Shown: in pieces, positions 1-9,734 of the stretch
Layout of the letters: each line of letters opens with the position of its first letter
How positions within the stretch are numbered: the first letter of the stretch is position 1
Source of the DNA: Auxenochlorella pyrenoidosa
Taxonomy: Eukaryota > Chlorophyta > Trebouxiophyceae > Chlorellales > Chlorellaceae
NCBI GenBank assembly: GCA_001430745.1
Contig: KQ482021.1
Span: forward strand, 17,093-28,313
Direction of reading: 5' to 3'
DNA length: 11,221 bases
Made by a program: the position numbers and the translations under genes
Notes under the pieces: model-generated
Told to the model about the DNA's origin: nothing
What the model saw: the letters and a program-made list of their open reading frames with translations, nothing else
The model's database searches: none

Positions 1-1627
1 GCCCGCAGGCCGACCTGTTCCACTCTGCCCTGTACAACCTGGAGCCCAGCATGGTGACGCAGCGCACCGTGTCGGCCTGCAACAACGCCGCCTGGTGCAT
101 GGGTGAGCGCCGGGCGCGGCGCCGCTTTGGGCCAGCCACCTCAGCGGTGTCGGCTGTGGCGCATGCCTGCCTGGTGGCGCGCTAACTAGCAGCCCTTGGC
201 GGCCTGGATCACTCCCCCGCCCTGCTGTAGTTCTGTTCTGCCTGCAAAACAACCCATTCTTTTCTCCAAGCGCGCCTCTGCTGCCGGTGCGAAGGCCCCA
301 TCCTGCCATCTCTAACGCCGCACCGCTGCCTCTGCCTGCTTGCAGGCGAGCTGGCCATCAAGTGCAGCAGCGACGAGCTCAAGCCGTTTGCGCTGCAAGC
401 TCTGGAGCGGCTGGCCACAATACTGCAGGTGCGCCTGTGCTTGCCTGCCAGCTTGCTGCCGACGTGTGGACCCAAGGCTGACCTGCGCTGAGGCGCAGCG
501 CAGCTGGAGGTGCTTCCCTTGCGGCTTGAAGCGGTGCAACAGCCTGGCCGCACACCCATCGCCCCCGCCCCCCCCCCACCCCACCCCCGGCAGGTCCCCA
601 CGGGCGCGCTGCCACGCAGCCTGGTTGAGAACGCGGCCATCACGCTTGGCCGCATCGCCTGGATGTGCCCCGAGCCGCTGGCGCCGCACGCCTCCGCCTT
701 CTTGGGCCCCTGGTGAGCCTCGCCCCCGCCCGGCTGCACCCCTGTTGCATGGCCAGATTGGGGCCGGCCGCTCCACAGATCCAGCCCAGACGGTGACCGC
801 CCTACCCTCGACAGTGCCCGTTCTGGCGCGCGCCACCAGCTGCGCCCGTGCGGCTGCCGCTGCCAGGCAGCTGCCACCTAAGCACCTTGCCTCCCCCCCC
901 TCGGGTGCCCGCCTGCCCATCCCACCGACGCGCGCTCCCGCCCCCCGCTGTCCCGCCCTAGGTGCGCCACGCTGCGTGGCATCCGCGACGACATCGAGAA
1001 GGAGCACGCATTCCTGGGGCTGTGCGCGCTGCTGCGCCTCAACCCGCAGGTGCGCACGGCCGGCGGCGTGGCGAAGAGCAGTCGCAAGGAGCGCGTCTGC
1101 CTGACCGCTGCCGCCGCCCACGGCGCAGCTCAGCTTGGACCTTTTTACGTTGTGCAGCACCCGATCCCTTTGCGGCATGCTGCCCCCTCCCCCCCACCTG
1201 CTGCAGGCCGCTGGCAACTGCTTCACCGCGCTATGCGAGGCGATTGTGAGCTGGCGCCACGTGGGCTGCGAGGGCCTGCACAACGAGCTCATCCAGCTCA
1301 TGCAGGTGGGCCCGATCGCCAGCCGAGTCGCCCCAGCTGGTTGCCTTCCCTCGAGGCTTGGGCTGGGCTCGGCAAGCAGCTCCTGCAAGCGCAGCAGTGC
1401 GGGGCAAGGCTTGGCAGTCTCCACCGCCTGCCACGGGCTTGTTTCGGGCCCGACTGTGCGTTGAGGAGTGGAAGGACACACGGACACATGTTCACACCCG
1501 CCGGCGGCCCTCCCCCGCTCTGCAGGGCTACAAGGCGCAGCTGGCGGGCATGGGCCAGTGGGACGCCGCCATGGCCAGCCTCAGCCAGCCGGCGCGGGAG
1601 AAGCTCTGCACCATGTGCCAGCTGTGA
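1..1627 (+). CDS. TNPO1: Transportin-1 / karyopherin beta-2 nuclear import receptor, C-terminal part (5' end outside window)
   Basis: Importin-beta family receptor that carries PY-NLS cargoes such as RNA-binding proteins into the nucleus under Ran-GTP control. Exons: about 9-102 (the CAG at 6-8 looks like an acceptor, but the frame is also open upstream), 346-428, 594-712, 962-1049, 1207-1305 and 1526-1627, with TGA at 1625-1627. All joins use GT-AG and keep frame, giving about 194 C-terminal residues. Diagnostic stretches are a VSACNNAAWCMGE segment, then VENAAITLGRIAWMCP, then a WCATLRGIRDDIEKEHAF block, and a final GYKAQL helix ending near REKLC. In order and spacing these match the last HEAT repeats of animal and plant transportin (CNNATW, ENTAITIGR, W-C-T-S-L-R-N-I-R-D, FKNQ). 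Most of the roughly 890-residue protein lies upstream. The family assignment is strong; transportin-1 versus a close paralogue cannot be told here. The symbol is by homology. Confidence 0.92.
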
Positions 1628-1906
1628 GGCGGCAGCTGCGCTGGTCGCAGCCCAAACACAGGTGCTTTGACAACAACTCCAGACTTTGCTTGAGCAGCCG
1701 GGAGCTTGCACCCCTGCCTGCACGGGTGCAGCATGGGCAGCGCTCTCATTTACCCCGTCTTTACCTGTCCCCCTTTTGCCAGCACTGAACTCGCCCATTT
1801 CGTTACCCTGGTCAGCCACCCTCTTGCTCGTACGCCTGGCAGCCTGCCCCCTGTTCATGCCGCCGCGCCTCTGCATGATACCGCCACCTGCGCGGCCCTC
1901 CAACCT

Positions 1907-2070
1907 TGCCAGCCAGCCTCCCTCTTCCATATACCTGCCAGCCTTTGCCAGCCCTGCCAGCCCTTGCCAGCGACTTGCCGCTTGCCACACTTGCCAGCCC
2001 TGATGCCAGCCTGCCAGCCAAACTGCCAACTATTGCCGCATTGCCAGCCAATACCTGCCAGCCTGCCAGC
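1907..2070 (+). repeat. Degenerate TGCCAGC(C) repeat cluster
   Basis: Eleven copies of TGCCAGC occur in about 165 bases, most followed by C. Spacing is irregular (4 to about 30 bases), and decayed relatives such as TGCCACA, TGCCAAC and TGCCGCA lie between them. The cluster lies downstream of the transportin stop and just before a TGTAA signal, so it is probably transcribed as 3' UTR. Isolated copies recur elsewhere in the window, for example near 2786. The irregular spacing argues against a CRISPR or a regular minisatellite. Confidence 0.8.
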
Positions 2071-2106
2071 CCTATCCTGCTGGTTTTTCCGCATGACAGC
2101 CAAACA

Positions 2107-2111
2107 TGTAA
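2107..2111 (+). other. Candidate polyadenylation signal (TGTAA) for transportin
   Basis: TGTAA is the usual polyadenylation signal in green algae. This copy lies about 480 bases after the transportin stop, on the sense strand, and about 200 bases before the next gene's ATG. The motif is short, so it could be chance. Confidence 0.5.
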
Positions 2112-2317
2112 ACGATGACAACCCTGAAGCAAGGTGCATCGTCGACGTGCTGCGCTGTGCTGCAGGCGGCGGCGTCTGCCATGTCGCACGTCGCCCGTGT
2201 GTGATCTGGCGGTGTAGTTGGGTGACTGGACATCTGTATGTCGCTCTGAGCAGTCTGCTGCGTCTGTTCGCAGAGCGTACAAGCCCTTGCCGTCGTCACT
2301 CTTCACTCTCTGCGGCT

Positions 2318-3596
2318 ATGGCGTCCGCAAAGCAGAGACAGAAACAGCTGGCTGGACTGCGTGCGGTGAGACAGTCTGCCAGACCGCCGACAGGATGCGC
2401 TGCCAAGGGACTCCACCGCCGCCGTTCCTGCTGCTGCTGACCGCGCCCCTCTGTTTCCTTCCGTGTCGCTTGCTCTTCCTGCCCGCAGGCCTTTGACCTC
2501 GCTGACAAGGATGGTGAGAGCATGCACGGCAAGCAGACAGCCAGTGGCTACACCAACCCTGTCGACACGCGGCGGAACTGGCAGCCTGTCTGCTGTAGCG
2601 CCCAGGCTGCTGCCCTCTGCACCCCTGGCTGTGCAGGCAGCGGCTCCATCGATCTGCAGGAGCTGCGCCAGGTGCTGCGTGCGCTGGGCCAGTTCCCCAC
2701 CCCCGTGGAGCTTGCCGAGCTGATGGAGCGCGTGGATGCCAACGGGAATGGCGTGGCAAGTGATGAGCCCCTGCCCTTGGACTCTGCCAGCCTGCCAGCG
2801 CGAGGCAGAGCCGGACTGCTGCACCCTGGGACAGCTGCTGGCTGGCAGGGCGCCTTGCCGCCGGCTATAGTCAGCGCCCTTGGCTGCCGGGAGTGACGTG
2901 GCTCCGGGCCCTGCCTCCCCTCAGGTTGAGTTTGAGGAGTTTGCGGGCGCGATGCTGGGGGCGGCAGCGGACGAGGAGGCGGAGCGCCAGCTGCGGGAGG
3001 TGCAGGAGGTGTTTGCGCTCTTTGATGTGGACGGCTCCGGCTCCCTCTCGGCCGACGAGGTGGGTGGCAGGCACCGCCTGGCATGCTGGGCAAGGGCAGG
3101 CGCGGCCTCGCTCCGCACGCAGTGGCCCGGCGAAGTCTGTGATGGATTGCACCAAGTGTGCCCGCACCTCAGCGCGCCCCTGCCAGGCGGCTCCACTGCT
3201 GCTCCCCGCAGGTGCAGCGCGCGCTGCGCATCCTGGGGGTGTCCCTCAGCGCCGCGGAGACGCAGCTGCTGGTATCCGAGATCGATGCCAACGGGGACGG
3301 CGAGGTGGGCGCCACCCGCCGGCTGCCTACCCTGCTGGCACCGTGCAAAGACTGTGTGGGAGGCAGGCAAGGGAGCTGGGCCTGCGCCAGAGGACGGTGC
3401 GCTCCTTCCCAGCAACCTCCACACCTCCCTTTTGTGCCTGCAGATCAGCTGTGAAGAGCTGCTGCAGTACGTGCTCAGCCTGGACGAGGAGGAGGGCGAT
3501 GAAGAGCAGGGGCGCGCACCAAGCAGCGGCGACTGCATGCAGGGCCCACGTTGCAGTGCAGGAAGGGAGCCATCCGGGCGGCGGCCACCCTCGTGA
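2318..3596 (+). CDS. Calmodulin/centrin-like protein with four EF-hands (complete)
   Basis: Calcium-sensor protein of about 190 residues. Exons: 2318-2365, 2489-2513 (a 25-base micro-exon), 2637-2755, 2925-3059, 3212-3304 and 3444-3596, with TGA at 3594-3596. Four canonical 12-residue loops are restored by splicing: 22-33 (DKDGSGSIDLQE), 58-69 (DANGNGVVEFEE), 98-109 (DVDGSGSLSADE) and 134-145 (DANGDGEISCEE). All have acidic residues at positions 1 and 12 and Gly at 6, so all four probably bind calcium. Loop spacing of 36, 40 and 36 residues resembles calmodulin (36, 37, 36). The N-terminus is short and basic (KQRQKQ). The C-terminal tail (about 150-190) is acidic, then Pro/Arg/Ser-rich with extra Cys, unlike true calmodulin. 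The third intron needs a GC donor (2756-2757). The start codon is the nearest in-frame ATG; a further upstream exon cannot be excluded. The partner is unknown. Confidence 0.9.
2756..2924 (+). other. GC-AG intron in the EF-hand gene
   Basis: The donor reads GTG|GCAAGT and the acceptor CCTCAG|GTT. Using this GC donor gives a perfect 12-residue EF loop 2. A GT donor at 2753 would leave an 11-residue loop, and a GT donor at 2760 leads at once to a TGA stop. The GCAAGT sequence is the classic form of a GC donor. Confidence 0.85.
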
Positions 3597-3761
3597 CTGC
3601 ATGCCTCAATTTCAGTTTTTGTACCTTCCAGCCTGTTTCGTACCTGTTTATATTGTTCAAATATTCTCGGTTATGTATTCTTACAATACTTTGTTGTTGA
3701 ACACTGCTTTTAAAGCCTCCGCTTCTCACGCACCACCGCTGCCTGCTCGACCACCTGCCTC
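3597..3761. other. AT-rich convergent 3' region between EF-hand and coiled-coil genes
   Basis: Only 165 bases separate the two stop codons of these tail-to-tail genes. The stretch around 3610-3715 is much richer in A/T than the rest of the window. The minus strand carries TGTAA at 3685-3681, about 77 bases after the coiled-coil stop, a plausible polyadenylation signal for that gene. The plus strand shows only TGTAT and TGTAC variants. The two 3' UTRs probably overlap. Confidence 0.6.
3681..3685 (-). other. Candidate polyadenylation signal (TGTAA) for the coiled-coil gene
   Basis: TGTAA on the minus strand, about 77 bases beyond the TAA stop of the coiled-coil gene, inside the AT-rich convergent region. 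Position and strand fit algal 3' ends. Confidence 0.55.
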
Positions 3762-4766
3762 TTACGCCTCTGCAGTCGCCGCCGACAGGTGTGCCTGAAA
3801 GGCCGCCAGCTGGGCCCGCAGCGAGGCCAGGTGCTCGCGGTACCGCTTGCGGTCCACCTCCAGCTGCTTTGCTGCATCGCGGCTGCTGCCCCGCAGCAGC
3901 TCCAGGTGCTTGTTCAGCACATCTGGGGAAGAAGGGGGGGGGGGGGGGCGGCTAGCTGTGCATGGGTACGGAGGCAGCGCGAGCATGTGACAGCGCTGGA
4001 TGTATCGTCACAGGTAAGCAATGCTGCTGTCAGTCTGAAACAGACACAGAACAGCAGCCAGGTCAGGTATATGGCATGCGAAGCCTCAGCACCCAGGCAC
4101 TATACCGAGGCTCACTGGTGTCCTTGGCAGCGCGGTCGGCAGCGGCTCGCGTCTCGGCGAGTGCCTTGCGCCCTTCTGCGGCCCTGGCGTCTGCCGCCTC
4201 TGCCCTCCCATCCAGAGTGGTGCGCTCTGCAGTGCAACAAGGCGTATTAAAGACTCAACTAAAGAGGTACAGCAAAGGGCGGTGAAGGAGGGCATGCTGG
4301 GGCAAGTCAGGGACAGGAGAACTGCGAATTTGGCAGCACCCACGTGCAGGAAGGCAGGCCAGCAGAACGCTGTCTCTTCAGATACCGGCTTTCCTGACTG
4401 CACTTATTCTAAAGCACTGCCCTCCAAGCTCTGCAATCCGTAATCCCAGCGGATTCCAGCGCACCCAGCTGCCCAACATTGCACGTCAGCTCACCGTCTT
4501 CGAGCTTTTTGACCTCGCGCAGCACAGCCTCCAGCGCCTCCTTCTCTGTGGCCAGCGTCAGCTGCAGCTCTGAGGTGCGGTGCTCGTAGGAGGCGATCTG
4601 GCTGCGCGCACTTTGCCAGAGTTCTGCGGGCGGGAATCATGAGCGCATGGGGACGGCAGGCGGGAGGCCGCCGGGCGGTGACGGAAAGCGGCGGCCGAGG
4701 TTGGCGGCAACTACATGTGCAACGCCGCAAATCCGGTTTCGATACTCGCTTGAGCTCACCAGACAT
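3762..4766 (-). CDS. Small proline-free coiled-coil protein, unknown function (complete)
   Basis: Four exons on the minus strand: 4766-4760 (ATGTCTG only), 4623-4495, 4226-4116 and 3922-3762, with a TAA stop. All introns are phase 1 and GT-AG, and the joins give 135 residues without a break. The product starts MSELWQSARSQIASYEHR and ends AHLSAATAEA. It has no proline or cysteine and three glycines. It is rich in Ala, Glu, Arg and Leu with heptad-like spacing, clearest in about 12-50 and 83-128, so it should be one long helix forming a coiled coil. I do not recognise the family. Its size and composition would suit an adaptor in a cytoskeletal, ciliary, centrosomal or chromosome-axis complex, but nothing in the sequence selects among these. 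The gene converges on the EF-hand gene and lies in tandem behind the AUH-type hydratase gene. The model is supported by perfect frame continuity rather than by homology. Confidence 0.75.
3934..3948. repeat. Homopolymer of 15 G (C on the coding strand)
   Basis: A run of 15 G on the plus strand. On the minus strand it forms the pyrimidine tract of the last coiled-coil gene intron, ending CCCCAG at 3923. It is a likely site of length variation and sequencing error. Confidence 0.9.
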
Positions 4767-5325
4767 GGCGGCTGTTGCTCGGGAGCCCTCGTCGAAGTGC
4801 TGGGCGGGACAGCTGCTGCAGTCGAGCGAACAAAGGCCGTTGCTCGCTCCGCAAGGGGGTAACCAATTGGCGGAAAGACCACTGAAATAGCAGAAAGAAG
4901 GCTCCCTTCACCATTCACTTGCCGCTAGCGTCTACGCGGGCAGGCCCATGCAGACACGCTTCAAATGTGGATCTGCTCTCCTCGATTTGCTGTCTCCCTT
5001 CCTCAAATCCTTGCCTCTGTCAACAGAAATATGAAACACCACAGTTTGGGAATTAAGATGGCAGCAATGGCTTCAAGTGGAGCATGCGGGTGCTGTGCTA
5101 CAGGTGGTGCCCGGCAGCCGCAGCCTCCCCACTTTGCTCGGTGACAAAGTTGTGCATATCGAGCTCTTTGACATTGTGATACAAACGTGCAGCACAAGCA
5201 AGTCAGCTGAAACAAGACATGAGCCAGAGGCCAGGCTCTAAAGCAGCCATCCTATGAAGCCCAAGGCCAAGCTCAGCACCTGGGCAGCATGCAGAGCAGG
5301 CGCCTCCGCAATGCACTCCCACGCG
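4767..5325. other. Intergenic region: hydratase 3' end and coiled-coil gene promoter
   Basis: These 559 bases separate the hydratase stop from the coiled-coil start; both genes are on the minus strand. I see no convincing exon or RNA gene. Base composition is noticeably less GC-rich around 4880-5240. No exact minus-strand TGTAA was found; the nearest variant is TGTAT at about 5183-5179, some 145 bases after the stop. A CCAAT-type palindrome lies at 4863-4870. Confidence 0.55.
4863..4870. promoter_or_regulatory. CCAATTGG palindrome, candidate CCAAT box
   Basis: CCAATTGG reads CCAAT on both strands and lies about 97-104 bases upstream of the coiled-coil ATG. This is a typical place for an NF-Y-type CCAAT element. 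It is based on a motif match only. Confidence 0.35.
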
Positions 5326-7959
<2,634 letters not shown>

Positions 7960-8337
7960 AGGTTCGTCTCCCGAGAGCTCTTGATCTGGTGTCGATCCAA
8001 AGTCTCTGATCTGATCGGTGACAGGTCTCGATCGCCTTGTCGCTTCAAGATGACTGAGCTGTCGTTTCCGAGACAGCACAGCGTGTCGGGTTGCCAGTAG
8101 GGCGGCCCCTCTCAGCTTGCAGCAATTTGTCCGTGCTCCGGTACATCAGGGCCTCACTTGACAGGCAGCAGAGCCCGAGCTGCTCTCCTTAGCGGCGCTT
8201 GCAAAGCGCCCGCGCCCTGCTTGGTCCCTCTGCACCGCTTCAGACCTTCTTTTGACGCTTGCAACCTTGTCAGGTAGTGATCCGGGCGACGGAGCAGCCC
8301 GTCCTCCCCTCAGCCCAGCTGACCAGTCCAGAGGACT
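7960..8337. promoter_or_regulatory. Shared divergent promoter region between hydratase and MCC alpha genes
   Basis: Only 378 bases separate the two start codons, so both promoters and both 5' UTRs must lie here. Visible elements are five GATC tetranucleotides within 7983-8033 on the hydratase side and a perfect 7-3-7 inverted repeat at 8194-8210 near the middle. No TATA box or CCAAT was recognised. An in-frame ATG at 8079 (minus) means part of this region could instead be coding. Confidence 0.65.
8194..8210. promoter_or_regulatory. Perfect inverted repeat GGCGCTT-GCA-AAGCGCC
   Basis: Two 7-base arms flank a 3-base spacer. It lies 235 bases from the hydratase ATG and 128 bases from the MCC alpha ATG. 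It could be a dimeric transcription-factor site or a UTR hairpin; the function is unproven. Confidence 0.4.
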
Positions 8338-9700
8338 ATGGGGCTGGTGCCAGCAGCAGCAGCGGCGGCGGCAGCAGCCGCTCGGCGGACTCGCCAATGC
8401 GGCGGACTGCTGGCTGCCGGGCTTCGTGCATACAGCAGCAGCCAGCCGGTTGCATCAGGTCCATCTGGCCGCCCAGCCATTTCCAAGCTGCTGGTCAGCA
8501 ATCGCGGCGAGATTGCGTGCCGGGTGCTGACCACCGCCAAGCGGCTGGGCATCCCCACAGTGGCGGTGTTCAGCGAGGCTGACCGACACTCCAAGGTGGG
8601 CTTATCCGCCTGGGACATAGTGCTGGGAAGGTGCAGGTTTGTTTGCCCAAATGAATGACGAGGGCGCAAGTGCCCGTTGCCATGCCGAGCTTGCGCTGCT
8701 TGTTTGTGCCTGAGGCCCGTTGGTGCCGTGCCTGCGCTGGGCCGTGCCCGGTGTGCCGAGCCCGGCTGTGCACATGTGCTGCAGCACGTGGCGATGGCGG
8801 ATGAGGCGTACTGCATCGGCCCCGCAGCCGCCCGCGAGTCGTACCTGCGCGGCGACAGCATCCTGCTGGTGGGGTGGCGCTGGGGGTTCAACGGGCCAGT
8901 TGTGCGGACACGGGCGTAAGCGTCCACGGGAGCGTCATGCATCCAAGCCCGAGTCTGTGTCAAAAGCGTTGGGGCCGCTTGTTGCTGAAGGAGAGCAGCG
9001 GCGTGCCGACAGGTGGGACCGGCCCAAAGGTGCGAGCACCCAGCTGCCATCCTGAAAGCACCAGTCCCGCCCTGCTGTGACAGGTGGCGGAACGCAGCGG
9101 CGCCACCGCCGTCCACCCGGGCTACGGCTTCCTCTCCGAGAACTCTGGGTTTGCAGGTTGGCTGCCTGCTCTTGGCCTGCCCTTCCCGCCATGCTGTGCC
9201 CGCCCTGCTTGGTGATGCCGACGAGCGGTGTGCTGCTAAGCTGCCCCTTGCCACACCCTGCCTCCCGTCCCCCGGGCTGCCCCTGCAGCTGCCTGCGAGG
9301 AGCGGGGCATCGCATTTGTTGGGCCACCAGCCTCGGCCATCCTTGCCATGGGTGAGCTCAGCAGGGCAGGTGGGCAGCACCCCACAATGCAGGCAGGCGT
9401 TGGTGGAATGCCCGACCTTACTGGCGAAGGCTTTTCGCTCCCAGGAGGGCTGGGCAGGGGTGGCAACTGGCCAGGGCGCAGCACACTGGGGGCTGCCAGA
9501 CGTGCTGGCCCTCTCCGGTCCAACCTTCCTCTGCCCTAGCCACGCAGGCGACAAGTCGGAGGCCAAGGCGCTCATGTCGGGGGCTGGGGTGCCAGTAGTG
9601 CCGGGGTACCACGGAGAGGAGCAATCAGAGGGGTGGCTGCAGGTGCGCAGGCGTGGCCGGCCCGCATCGCTACACGTGTTCATGGCGGCTTTCCCTTGAC

Positions 9701-9734
<34 letters not shown>

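Larger units (their letters stand above)
1628..2317 (+). other. Intergenic region: transportin 3' end and EF-hand gene upstream region
   Basis: These 690 bases lie between the transportin stop and the EF-hand ATG. I see no convincing exon. They hold a probable long 3' UTR, a TGCCAGC repeat cluster (1907-2070) and a TGTAA signal (2107-2111). The promoter and 5' UTR of the EF-hand gene should lie in the last 200 bases or so. No clear TATA or CCAAT element was recognised there. Confidence 0.6.

Noticed and set aside
312..1487. 391-residue open frame antisense to transportin
   Set aside because: It covers conserved plus-strand exons and their introns, and its composition (Ala/Gly/Arg/Gln) is typical of shadow frames. 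No recognisable motif.
1907..2070. TGCCAGC cluster as a CRISPR array
   Set aside because: The unit is only 7-8 bases, spacing is irregular with no uniform spacers, there are no cas genes, and the DNA is eukaryotic.
2318..3596. True calmodulin
   Set aside because: The central linker is longer, the N-terminus is basic, and a 40-residue acidic then Pro/Arg/Ser tail is present; calmodulin ends shortly after EF4 and is far more conserved.
2893..3798. 301-residue plus-strand open frame over the EF-hand gene
   Set aside because: It is in a different frame from the four perfect EF-hand loops and reads through introns; it is not a gene.
8252..8530. Upstream overlapping open frame at the MCC alpha start
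   Set aside because: It begins at TTG, not ATG, and its translation has no features; no ATG-initiated upstream frame near the MCC alpha start was convincing.
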